Part shown: piece by piece, positions 35,527 to 44,039 of the stretch
Layout of the letters: each line of letters opens with the position of its first letter
Numbering within the stretch: position 1 is the stretch's first letter
Assembly: GCF_017744045.1 (NCBI RefSeq)
Contig: NZ_JAGHRD010000003.1
DNA: 64,000 bases
Strand: one strand, 5' to 3'
From: Pelagimonas sp017744045
GTDB lineage: Bacteria; Pseudomonadota; Alphaproteobacteria; Rhodobacterales; Rhodobacteraceae
The notes under the pieces: generated by a model
What the model saw: only the letters and a program-made list of their open reading frames with translations
Database searches by the model: none
Told to the model about the DNA's origin: nothing
Position numbers and translations under genes: made by a program

Positions 35527-37146
35527 TCAGCTTGCGAGATGTTCGAACAGGCGGGCCACCGCCTCGGCGCCGGGATCAATATGACCATCCAATTGCTCGG
35601 CATTGATATAGCTTGCGCGCCCCGCCTTTGCTGATGTCAGGCTCGCCGTGTAATCCGCCCCTTTGCGGGCTGCTGCTGCCGCCGCCGCAACGCTTGTCCC
35701 CAACTCCTCAAGAGCAGGCAACAAAGCGTCGACCATTGTGCGATCACCGGGATTGGCCCCGCCGATCTGCCGCATTCGCTCCAGCCCCATTTTCAAGGCA
35801 TCTTTCATCGGCAAACCAGACGACGAAGCATCACCTGCCGCTGCGAAAAAGATGGCCAATAGAACCCCAGAGGATCCGCCCATGGTTTGGCTCAACTCCA
35901 GCCCGATTGCGCGATAAAGCTGTGTGTGATCCGCCAGCGGCAGCGTGTCCATCGCTTCGATCAAGGCGCGCGCAGCAGTGGCCAAAGTCGAACCCGTGTC
36001 GCCATCCCCTGACTTCGCATCAAGCAAATTGAGATCCGCTTCGGAGGCGATCAGCACATTGCAGCAGGCGGTCAGAAAGGCCTTGGTCGGTTCATGTTGG
36101 GATGCAGGCGCGCGAATGGGGGATAGCCCATCCGGCAATGGCAGAACCTCGGGCACATGAACCTTGTTGCAACCGGGCCAGGCCGGGGCTCCAACAGCCT
36201 GGGCTAACAACTCTTCATCTCCGTTGGACAATTCCAATAGAGAAACCGAAAAGCCGTGCATATCCAGCGCTGTCATCATCGCATCGGGGCCGATCACATG
36301 CCTAATATTCTGCCCGATGTCAGAGGCCAGCAGAGTTTCCGTCAGGATCAGCATTTCAAGAAACGAGGCCCCGCCCAGATTGTTGATCAGCGCAACATGG
36401 GGCGTTCGCGGCATCCCCGCCGCCAGTTTCTCGGATATCAGCCCAATCGCATCCCGCGCCCCGCGCGAGGCGACCTGTTCCACACCGGCCTCGCCGTGGA
36501 TTCCCAGCCCCAGTTCCGCCATGCCTTGGGGAATACGCTGTTCTTTGAGCGAGCCGGGAACGGTGCAGGTGTCCAGCGACATGCCGATGCTGCGGGTCGC
36601 TTTGATCACACGTTCGGCGGCAAGGGTGCAGGCCTCGAGGTTAGATCCGTTTTCCGCCATGGCACCTGCGATCTTGTGGACAAAAAGGGTGCCCGCAACC
36701 CCGCGCGCCTGTGGCAGGTCGGGCAAGGCAACATCATCGTCGACAATCACCATGGATACCTTGTGACCAAAGGCCCGCGCACGTTCGGCCGCAAGGCCAA
36801 AGTTCAGGCGGTCGCCGGTGTAATTCTTGACAATCAGCAGACAGCCCGCCGGGCCGGTCACCGCCAGAATACCCGCCAAAACGGCGTCAACGGAAGGTGA
36901 GGCAAAGACATCGCCGCAGACCGCCGCGGTCAACATGCCTTCGCCCACAAAACCCGCATGGGCAGGTTCGTGCCCCGAGCCACCGCCAGAGACCAGCGCG
37001 ACCTTGGATTTGTCCCAATCAGAGCGCACGACAACGCGAATATGCGGATAACCGTCAAGCCGCGTCAGCTTGCCCCCCGCTGCGGCAATCGTTCCGTCGA
37101 TGGCCTGTGTGACCATATCTTCCTTGGCGTTGATAAAATGTTCCAT
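35527..37146 (-). CDS. Fused ATP-dependent dihydroxyacetone kinase (DhaK-DhaL)
   Basis: This 539-residue kinase phosphorylates dihydroxyacetone, or a similar short keto/aldo sugar, with ATP. The N-terminal DhaK part has SGGGSGHEPAHAG and the histidine His217 in GLGIHGEAG that binds substrate covalently. The DhaL nucleotide part starts near residue 350, with the Mg-binding aspartates in DAKSGDGDTGSTL. The fused form is that of ATP-dependent kinases rather than the PTS-linked type. It is encoded between the importer ATPase and the FBPase-like gene. Confidence 0.88.
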   Translation of the reverse strand: MEHFINAKEDMVTQAIDGTIAAAGGKLTRLDGYPHIRVVVRSDWDKSKVALVSGGGSGHEPAHAGFVGEGMLTAAVCGDVFASPSVDAVLAGILAVTGPAGCLLIVKNYTGDRLNFGLAAERARAFGHKVSMVIVDDDVALPDLPQARGVAGTLFVHKIAGAMAENGSNLEACTLAAERVIKATRSIGMSLDTCTVPGSLKEQRIPQGMAELGLGIHGEAGVEQVASRGARDAIGLISEKLAAGMPRTPHVALINNLGGASFLEMLILTETLLASDIGQNIRHVIGPDAMMTALDMHGFSVSLLELSNGDEELLAQAVGAPAWPGCNKVHVPEVLPLPDGLSPIRAPASQHEPTKAFLTACCNVLIASEADLNLLDAKSGDGDTGSTLATAARALIEAMDTLPLADHTQLYRAIGLELSQTMGGSSGVLLAIFFAAAGDASSSGLPMKDALKMGLERMRQIGGANPGDRTMVDALLPALEELGTSVAAAAAAARKGADYTASLTSAKAGRASYINAEQLDGHIDPGAEAVARLFEHLAS

Positions 37147-37157
37147 GCTGCCCTCCC

Positions 37158-38153
37158 TCAGGCCACGCGCGCGCCAGAGGCGTCAAAGTAATAAGGTTTC
37201 TCGGGGCGGATTTTTACAATATCGCCCTCGCTAAGCTCCGTATGTGCATCCGTGACCGTGATCAGATCGTGGTTTTTGAAGGCCAGATGCAATCGCGTCT
37301 GATCACCCAGATGTTCCACGCGTTTGACCATGCTGTCCTCTCCCTCGCCCTGCACGATATGTTCCGGACGCAGGCCGATGGTTTCCGCCGCTTGCGGCGC
37401 ACCGCCGAACAAATCAGCGGGCACCACGTTGATGCGCGGTTGCCCCAGACGGCTGGCGGCATAAACGCTGACCGGGTTTTCATAAATCTCGCGCGGGGTT
37501 CCAAATTGCACAAGCCTGCCATTGTCCAGCACACCCACATGGGTGGCCATGGTCATGGCTTCGATCTGGTCATGGGTCACATAAAGCAGCGTCGCGCCGG
37601 AATTTGCCTGGATGTTCTTCAACTCGATCCGAAGATCTGATCGCAACTTGGCATCCAGAGAGCTGAGCGGTTCATCCATCAGGTAGACCGACGGGTTGCG
37701 AACCAAGGCCCGTCCAATCGACACCCGCTGCATTTCACCACCTGACAAGGCCGTGGCCTTGTTGCCCAGTTTATGGCTGATCTGAAGAATCTCGGCCACC
37801 TCGCCTACCTTCTGGTCAATCACCGATTGCGGGGTGCGCAGGATCGGGGATTTCAGCGGAAACTCAAAGTTTTGCCGGACCGTCAAATGCGGGTAGAGCG
37901 AATATTGCTGAAACACCATGGCGACATCACGCTGCGCAGGTGTGAGCCCCGCCATATCGCGCCCGCCAATGCTCACATGCCCGGCATCGGGCTTGTCCAG
38001 CCCGGACACCATGCGCAAGGTCGTGGTCTTGCCCGCACCGGTCGGCCCAAGCAAGACGACAAAGGACCCGTCCGGCACCGTCATCGTCACATTGTCCAAG
38101 GCGGTTTCATCACCAAACGCTTTGGACACGCCGTTTAGAACCACCTCAGCCAT
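37158..38153 (-). CDS. Sugar-type ABC transporter ATPase, second copy
   Basis: This 331-residue MalK/UgpC-like ATPase has Walker A GPTGAGKTT, Q-loop FQQYSLYPH, signature LSGGEMQR, Walker B VYLMDEP and switch HVTHD-like LYVTHDQIEAM. A C-terminal regulatory domain follows. It overlaps the other ATPase gene by 8 bases. Two different ATPases in one importer operon also occur in GlpST-type glycerol importers, so they may work as a heterodimer. Confidence 0.88.
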   Translation of the reverse strand: MAEVVLNGVSKAFGDETALDNVTMTVPDGSFVVLLGPTGAGKTTTLRMVSGLDKPDAGHVSIGGRDMAGLTPAQRDVAMVFQQYSLYPHLTVRQNFEFPLKSPILRTPQSVIDQKVGEVAEILQISHKLGNKATALSGGEMQRVSIGRALVRNPSVYLMDEPLSSLDAKLRSDLRIELKNIQANSGATLLYVTHDQIEAMTMATHVGVLDNGRLVQFGTPREIYENPVSVYAASRLGQPRINVVPADLFGGAPQAAETIGLRPEHIVQGEGEDSMVKRVEHLGDQTRLHLAFKNHDLITVTDAHTELSEGDIVKIRPEKPYYFDASGARVA

Positions 38154-39243
38154 GCGACAACACCTCCATATTCGCAGCGCTTTTCAGCGCTTTCCCATTT
38201 TCTGCATCAAAAAGGGTGATCGTGCGCGGATCAAAGCGCAAACCAGTTTGGTCGCCAACTTGCACAGCATCAGCTGACGAAAGCCTTGCCTTCACCGATC
38301 CATTTGCGGTGTCCAAGGTCACAATCTGTGTCGTGCCCAAATATTCGGTGGCAATCACACGGCCACGATAAGGGGCCGTATCGTCCAGGCGCACATGTTC
38401 AGGACGAATGCCGAAGGTCAGCGCACCGTCGCGGCCTTCCCGCATCTCGGGCATTTCGATGGCCACATCGTTCATCCGCAGCTCACTCTGGCCGGTGCCA
38501 ACCATCCCGTGGAAATCGAGGAAATTCATCGGCGGAGAGCCAATAAACTGTGCAACGAACTTGGTGGCAGGCCAGTCATAGATGTCCTGTGGAACGCCGA
38601 ATTGCTCGACGACGCCGTGGTTCATCACCACAATCTTGTCACCCATTTGCATGGCCTCAAGCTGATCATGGGTGACATAAACCGTGGTGGCGTTCATCCG
38701 GTCATGCAGCGCCCGCAATTCTTCGGACATATGTTCGCGGAATTCAGCGTCGAGCGCGCCAAGCGGCTCGTCCATGAAAAACGCTTTGGGATCGCGAACA
38801 ATGGCGCGGCCCAAAGCGACGCGCTGCCGATCACCGCCAGACAGACCACCAACCGGTTTGTTCAGAATGTCGGTGATGCCAAGGATCTCAGCGATCTCAC
38901 CGACCTTCTTTTTGACCTCTGTTTTGGGCATCCCCTGACTTAGCAGCGGATAGCTGATATTCTTGCCCACATTCATATGCGGGTAGAGGGCGAACATCTG
39001 AAAAACAAAGGCGATATCGCGCTGGCTGGCCGGTTTTTGCCCCACCTCTTCGCCGTCGATATAGATTTCGCCCGATGTTGGCAGTTCAAGCCCCGCCATC
39101 ATCCGCAGCGTTGTCGTCTTGCCGCAGCCAGATGGCCCCAGCAGCATGAAGAATTCGCCGTCCTCAATCGTGAAGGTTGAGGATTGCACAGCCGTAAAGG
39201 CCCCGAATTCCTTGCGCACGTTTTCAATGCGAATCTGTGCCAT
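38146..39243 (-). CDS. Sugar-type ABC transporter ATPase, first copy
   Basis: This 365-residue ATPase has Walker A GPSGCGKTT, Q-loop FQMFALYPH, signature LSGGDRQR, Walker B AFFMDEP and switch VYVTHDQLEAM. The C-terminal OB-type domain is typical of MalK-like subunits. It lies 10 bases after the small membrane protein gene. With the second ATPase it powers the two permeases encoded upstream in the operon. Confidence 0.88.
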   Translation of the reverse strand: MAQIRIENVRKEFGAFTAVQSSTFTIEDGEFFMLLGPSGCGKTTTLRMMAGLELPTSGEIYIDGEEVGQKPASQRDIAFVFQMFALYPHMNVGKNISYPLLSQGMPKTEVKKKVGEIAEILGITDILNKPVGGLSGGDRQRVALGRAIVRDPKAFFMDEPLGALDAEFREHMSEELRALHDRMNATTVYVTHDQLEAMQMGDKIVVMNHGVVEQFGVPQDIYDWPATKFVAQFIGSPPMNFLDFHGMVGTGQSELRMNDVAIEMPEMREGRDGALTFGIRPEHVRLDDTAPYRGRVIATEYLGTTQIVTLDTANGSVKARLSSADAVQVGDQTGLRFDPRTITLFDAENGKALKSAANMEVLSHG

Positions 39244-39253
39244 TGTGCGCCTC

Positions 39254-39442
39254 CTATTCTGGAAAGTGACTGACGATGATGAACATCACCGTGCCGATGA
39301 GGGTGATAATGAACGAGTAGGTGTAGAGCCCGATAGCGATGGGCTGCATCAACATGATCACACCCAAAGCGATAAGGATCGAAGCCACCATTTCCCACGG
39401 ACCACGGCGAAGCCGTAGCAGGCCATTGATAAAGTTTGTCAT
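39254..39442 (-). CDS. 62-residue membrane protein in the polyol/sugar ABC operon
   Basis: This small protein has two predicted helices: MVASILIALGVIMLM and TYSFIITLIGTVMFIIV. Its ATG at 39442 overlaps the stop of the preceding permease gene, so it is clearly part of the operon. I do not recognise a family. The place between permease and ATPase genes is that of the small GlpU/DUF2160-type protein of GlpSTPQUV glycerol importers, so an accessory role is possible. Its length is shorter than usual for GlpU. Confidence 0.7.
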   Translation of the reverse strand: MTNFINGLLRLRRGPWEMVASILIALGVIMLMQPIAIGLYTYSFIITLIGTVMFIIVSHFPE

Positions 39443-40377
39443 TTGCGAACCGCTCCGAAGGTAATGCCGCGCAACAGGTGCTTGCGCAAAAGCACAGTGA
39501 ACACCATCACGGGGACAAGGAAGATCGTGGCACCCGCGGCCACAGCCGGCCAATCCTTACCGTTCACGCCGATGATATTCGGGATGAAGGGCGGTGCGGT
39601 CTGTGCCTCACCCGAGGTCAGCAAGACCGCAAAGGCATATTCATTCCAGGCAAAGATCAGACAGAATATTGCAGTAGACGCGATGCCTGTTGCGGCCTGA
39701 GGCAACACGACTTTGTAGAAAGCCTGAAACCGGGTGTAACCGTCGATCAGGGCGGCTTCTTCGTATTCCATCGGGATCTCGTCAATGAACCCTTTGAGCA
39801 ACCAGACCGACAGGGACAGGTTCACCGCCGTATAAAGCAGGATCATGCCAAGATGGGTGTCGTTCAGGCCCAAGTTGCGGAACATCAGAAAGATCGGGAT
39901 CGCGACCGCAATAGGCGGCATCATCCGGGTGGAGAGAATGAAAAAGAGCAGATCGTCTTTCAGCGGTACCCGAAACCGGCTGAACGCATAGGCGGCAGCG
40001 GTCCCAAGGATCATGCACAGCGCCGTAGACCCAAAGCCGATGATTACCGAATTGAGAAAACGTTCGCCATAACGGGACGGACCAGAGATGACAGTGCCCC
40101 GCTCCCGCGCGATTTCTTCGTACCAGGTTTGCGGCGGGCCCGCAGCCTCCAGCATATCCTCGGTTGCACGTGTGCGGTCGGTAAAGAGGTTCACATACCC
40201 TTCGAGCGTTGGCTCAAACACCACCACGGGTGGATAAGCGATGGAATCGGCGGGTGACTTGAACCCTGTGGCGATGATCCACAGCAGCGGGATAAGTGTG
40301 ATGACCGCATAGGCAACGACCAGAACTCCAGCAAACCACTTGGTGCCCTTGGTCGGTTCGGTGACGGAAAAGCTCAT
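39439..40377 (-). CDS. ABC transporter permease, MalG-like
   Basis: This 312-residue inner-membrane protein has about six helices and the EAA loop YEEAALIDGYTRFQAFYKV. It pairs with the MalF-like permease. The start at ATG 40377 overlaps the stop of that gene. It has an unusually long periplasmic segment after the first helix (around residues 60-110), seen in polyol-type systems. A further 34 open codons upstream would lie inside the other permease gene and are not coding. Confidence 0.85.
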   Translation of the reverse strand: MSFSVTEPTKGTKWFAGVLVVAYAVITLIPLLWIIATGFKSPADSIAYPPVVVFEPTLEGYVNLFTDRTRATEDMLEAAGPPQTWYEEIARERGTVISGPSRYGERFLNSVIIGFGSTALCMILGTAAAYAFSRFRVPLKDDLLFFILSTRMMPPIAVAIPIFLMFRNLGLNDTHLGMILLYTAVNLSLSVWLLKGFIDEIPMEYEEAALIDGYTRFQAFYKVVLPQAATGIASTAIFCLIFAWNEYAFAVLLTSGEAQTAPPFIPNIIGVNGKDWPAVAAGATIFLVPVMVFTVLLRKHLLRGITFGAVRK

Positions 40378-41321
40378 CTTTCTTTTACCTTGTTCAGCGC
40401 TTTGACGTAGATCGACGCAAGGCCGAAGACGGTGACAAAGAGGATGACGGCGTAGGCGGAGGAGTATCCGGTGCGCCATTTCTCAAACGCCTCACGCTTG
40501 AGGTCGATCGAGGTCAGCGTCGTGGTGTTGCCAGGGCCGCCCCCGGTGAGCTGCACGACAAGATCGAACATCTTGAAATTCTCGATCCCACGGAACAACA
40601 CGGCCAACATCAGAAAGGGCAATGCCATGGGGATCGTGATGGTCCAGAACTGCCGCCACTTGCTGGCCCGGTCACATTCTGCGGCCTCATAGATACTGTC
40701 GGGAATGGATCGTAAACCAGCGAGACAGATCAGCATCACGAAAGGCGTCCACATCCAGGTATCCGCGATGATGATCGCCCAGGGGGCCAGATGCACATCG
40801 CCGATCATCGAGAAACTGGCCGGATCTGCGCCGGTGAAAAACGCGATGACGTAGTTAAACAGGCCAATCTGCGGCTGATAGAGAAAGGTCCAGAAATTGC
40901 CGACAACAGCCGGGGACAGCATCATCGGAAAGACGATGATCGTCGTCCAAAGATCGTTGCCCTTGAATTTCTTGTTGATCAGGTAAGCCAGCGCAAATCC
41001 GATCAGCACCTGCAGCGCAATGGTCCAAAGAAGGAAATGCGCCGTTGCTTGCATCGTGTTCCAGATGTCTGGATCATTCAGGATGCGCTCGTAATTTCGC
41101 AGCCCGACCCAATCAACATCTTTGTTGGGGCGGTTCACCCGATAGTTCGTGAAACTCAGGCGGATCGTCCAAATCAACGGAAAGATATTGACGGCCAAGA
41201 GCAGGAAAATTGTCGGGGCCACGAAAATCCAGGCAATCGTTCGGTCCGAAAGCCCCTTGATATTACGTGCCATCCCCGGTGGCGTTTTTTCAGCCATCTT
41301 TTGTATGGGTGATGCGGTCAT
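40374..41321 (-). CDS. ABC transporter permease, MalF-like
   Basis: This 315-residue inner-membrane protein has about six helices and an EAA-type loop IYEAAECDRASKWRQFWTI. It contains the LTGGGPGNTT segment common in sugar permeases of this family. I chose ATG 41321 (MTASPIQKM) over longer open codons, because it follows a GGAACAG ribosome site. It forms the channel with the MalG-like permease. Confidence 0.85.
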   Translation of the reverse strand: MTASPIQKMAEKTPPGMARNIKGLSDRTIAWIFVAPTIFLLLAVNIFPLIWTIRLSFTNYRVNRPNKDVDWVGLRNYERILNDPDIWNTMQATAHFLLWTIALQVLIGFALAYLINKKFKGNDLWTTIIVFPMMLSPAVVGNFWTFLYQPQIGLFNYVIAFFTGADPASFSMIGDVHLAPWAIIIADTWMWTPFVMLICLAGLRSIPDSIYEAAECDRASKWRQFWTITIPMALPFLMLAVLFRGIENFKMFDLVVQLTGGGPGNTTTLTSIDLKREAFEKWRTGYSSAYAVILFVTVFGLASIYVKALNKVKER

Positions 41322-41461
41322 CGCTGTTCCTTTTGTGCAGGTGCCCAAAGACGACAACCCGCAACTAGTGCCCAATTTAGATATGGCCCCAGCCGACCGT
41401 TTGATCGGCTGGGACGTCCGGCGCATGGGGCATCCTCATGCGTCCGACAGGGAGGATTTTG

Positions 41462-42796
41462 TTAGAGCTTGCCTTCGTCCTCAAAGACTTCGGTCCAATC
41501 CCGAACCAGGCCATCCAGCGCCTCTTGCGCCGTGCCCTCGCCGGCAATGACGTAGTTGTGGATACGCTCTTGCATCGGGATCAGAAGGTCGGCATAGGCC
41601 GGTTCCGCCCAGAAATCCTTGACGATTGCCATGCTGTCGAGAAAGGTCTGCGCATAGGGCTGACTCTCGACAAAGCTGGGGTCTTCGACAACCGCGCTCA
41701 GGGCAGAATACCCGCCGAGTTCCCACCAACGGGACTGAATTTCAGGCTGTGCAAACCACTGAATATATTCCAGGGCAGCGTCCTGCTTTTCAGAATAGGC
41801 CACAACCGAAATGCCCTGCCCACCGAGTTGCGCGAATTGACCAGACGGGCCAGCCGGGTTCGGGAAGTATCCGGACTTGCCGCCACCAACCTTTTCATCC
41901 GCTTCGACACCCGGCCAGATGAAGGCAAAATTCATCTGCATGGCGACCTGACCAGAGCGATAGGCATCAATGTTTTCGCCCATATACCAGTTCGAGGACC
42001 CCGGAGGCGTCGCCGTATCATAAAGCGCCTTGTAGGCTTCCAGCCCCGCAGCGGCTTCTGCCGAGTTTACGAACCCGTCAAGATCATAAGGTTTGTCCGG
42101 GTTTTCGTAGAGGAACCCATGGTTATAAAGCCAATTGGTCACCCCCATGGTGATCCCTTCAGAACCCCGCTCGGTGTAGATTGCGGCCCCGTAAACCGTG
42201 GTGCCGTCAATATCACGCCCCTGAAAGAACTGCGCAATATCTGTCAGCTGCTGCAGCGATTCCGGCACGCCTAGGTCGTAACCATAGGTGGATTTGAACT
42301 CCTCCTGAAGCTCGGGGCGCTCAAACCAATCTTTGCGGTACGTCCAGCCAACCACGTCGCCAAAGGCAGGAAGCGCATAATAGTTCGGCGTGTTCTTTGG
42401 CCATTCGGCATAGCCCGTCACGGTAGCCGGGATGAAATCCCCCATATCGATGCCATTGGCGTCAAAGAAATCGTTCAGCTTGACATAGTGACCATTCTCG
42501 GCCCCGCCACCAATCCACTGGCTGTCGCCAATCATGAGATCACATAGCTGACCGCCAGAGTTCAACTCGTTCAGCATACGATCCGCAAAGCTGGTCCAGG
42601 GCACGAATTCAAAATTCATCTTGTGACCGGACATGGCCTCAAAATCTTTTGACAGCTCAACCAAGGCATTTGCCGGATCCCATGCGGCCCAACAAAGCGT
42701 GAGTTCGGTCGCATGCCCATCCGCCAGAGCCGTGCTGGCAACACCAGACGCCATAATCGCACCCACTGCGACTGAAGTGAGATGTGTATTTTTCAT
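41462..42796 (-). CDS. ABC transporter sugar/polyol-binding protein
   Basis: This 444-residue periplasmic protein has a signal peptide (SVAVGAIMASGVASTALA) and the family 1 solute-binding fold of carbohydrate importers. It leads the operon: binding protein, two permeases, small membrane protein, two ATPases, DHA kinase, FBPase-like protein. I chose ATG 42796 for the clean signal. The kinase suggests that dihydroxyacetone or a polyol oxidised to it is the substrate. No polyol dehydrogenase is encoded here, so oxidation must happen elsewhere or the substrate is already a ketose. Confidence 0.85.
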   Translation of the reverse strand: MKNTHLTSVAVGAIMASGVASTALADGHATELTLCWAAWDPANALVELSKDFEAMSGHKMNFEFVPWTSFADRMLNELNSGGQLCDLMIGDSQWIGGGAENGHYVKLNDFFDANGIDMGDFIPATVTGYAEWPKNTPNYYALPAFGDVVGWTYRKDWFERPELQEEFKSTYGYDLGVPESLQQLTDIAQFFQGRDIDGTTVYGAAIYTERGSEGITMGVTNWLYNHGFLYENPDKPYDLDGFVNSAEAAAGLEAYKALYDTATPPGSSNWYMGENIDAYRSGQVAMQMNFAFIWPGVEADEKVGGGKSGYFPNPAGPSGQFAQLGGQGISVVAYSEKQDAALEYIQWFAQPEIQSRWWELGGYSALSAVVEDPSFVESQPYAQTFLDSMAIVKDFWAEPAYADLLIPMQERIHNYVIAGEGTAQEALDGLVRDWTEVFEDEGKL

Positions 42797-42865
42797 TCGG
42801 AAATCTCCTCCCTGAAGTTTCGAGCCAAGCCTCCTCGCTCCGACTCGATGCCCCATATCCCTATT

Positions 42866-42911
42866 TGAGGCACGTGCATCAAATCAAGATATTTTTGATG
42901 CACGTGCCTCA
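42866..42911. promoter_or_regulatory. Twin palindromic LacI-type operator
   Basis: TGAGGCACGTGCATCAAA (42866-42883) and its exact reverse complement TTTGATGCACGTGCCTCA (42894-42911) flank a 10-base spacer. Each arm alone is a near-perfect 16-bp palindrome centred on GCACGTGC, with one mismatched pair. The two centres are 30 bp apart, about three helical turns. The block lies between the importer operon and the LacI gene, so two LacI dimers could bind on the same DNA face. Confidence 0.75.
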
Positions 42912-43016
42912 TTTTGTGCTAAAAGACCGTAACCCCTCCGGGAAAGTCATTGGTTTTCGTCTTCGCAAAGGTCTGATATTAAATTGAAATCAACGCAGCT
43001 CTCTGGTGATCGTTTT

Positions 43017-44039
43017 ATGATGCGTCCAACGACAAAAGATCTGGCCAAAGCAGCCGGCGTCAGCCGCGCCACTGTTGATCGCGTCCTAAATGGTCGCGAG
43101 GGCGTAAAGCAAAAGACGGTCGACAAGGTGAACGCCGCCATCAAAGAGCTGGGTTTTGTTCGCAACATTCAGGCGGCAAACCTCGCCAAATCGAAACGCT
43201 ACCGGTTCGTCTTTGCCCTGCCCCGCTCCGGCGAAGAGTTTCTCGAAGAGATCGTTCGCCATATTCGGGACGCAGAAGAGGCATTCGCGCTTGATCAGGT
43301 CCGGTGTGACGTTGAACATATTGACGAAAATGACCCTCACAGCATCGCCGCCTTTCTGGCCTCGCTTTCCCCGGACGTGACAAGCGGCGTTGCGATCATG
43401 GCCCCGGAATCTCCGCAAGTACGAGACGCCATCTTTCGCCTTCAGGAACGCGGTGTGGCCGCAATCCCTTTCATTTCCGATCAGACCACGATGGGTACCG
43501 ACTGGGTTGGCATCGACAACCGCGCAGCCGGGGCGACGGCGGCTGCTTTGCTGGGCCGGTTCAGCAAATCCGACAGCGGGTCGGTCATGGTCATCGCGGA
43601 AAGCATGCAGTCGCGCGACAGCCAGGAACGCCGCCTTGGATTTGACGCGGAACTGGGCAAGAGCTTCCCGCAGCTGACCGCCCTGCCCTCGCTCGAAACC
43701 TATGGCGACGAAGAGCGCGCCGAGGAAATTATAACGAATGTGGTCAACAACGATCCGGACCTCGTGGGCATCTACATTATGTCCTCAGAGGCCAAGATCC
43801 CGGTGACCGTGCTTTCGAAACTGCCCAAGATCAAAGACGTGGTGACCGTCGGTCATGAACGAACCCCCTTTACCGAGGCAGCTTTGCATGACGGGCGGCT
43901 CGACTGTGTTATCGCGCAAAACGCCGGACACTTGGTTCGCAGTGCCGTTCGCAAACTGAAAGCAATTTCGGACAAAAGCACCACCCACAGCCAGCAAGAA
44001 CATATTCGCATCGAGATTCTGCTGAACACCAATCTCTAG
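43017..44039 (+). CDS. LacI-family transcriptional regulator
   Basis: This 340-residue regulator has an N-terminal LacI HTH and hinge (TTKDLAKAAGVSRATVDRVL) and a periplasmic-binding-type effector domain. The start is ATG 43017 or the next codon, ATG 43020; a TTG at 42984 is less likely. It is divergent from the sugar/polyol operon across a twin operator, so it should repress the importer, and perhaps itself, until its sugar ligand is present. An IS110-family element begins about 12 bases after its stop. Confidence 0.88.
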   Translation: MMRPTTKDLAKAAGVSRATVDRVLNGREGVKQKTVDKVNAAIKELGFVRNIQAANLAKSKRYRFVFALPRSGEEFLEEIVRHIRDAEEAFALDQVRCDVEHIDENDPHSIAAFLASLSPDVTSGVAIMAPESPQVRDAIFRLQERGVAAIPFISDQTTMGTDWVGIDNRAAGATAAALLGRFSKSDSGSVMVIAESMQSRDSQERRLGFDAELGKSFPQLTALPSLETYGDEERAEEIITNVVNNDPDLVGIYIMSSEAKIPVTVLSKLPKIKDVVTVGHERTPFTEAALHDGRLDCVIAQNAGHLVRSAVRKLKAISDKSTTHSQQEHIRIEILLNTNL

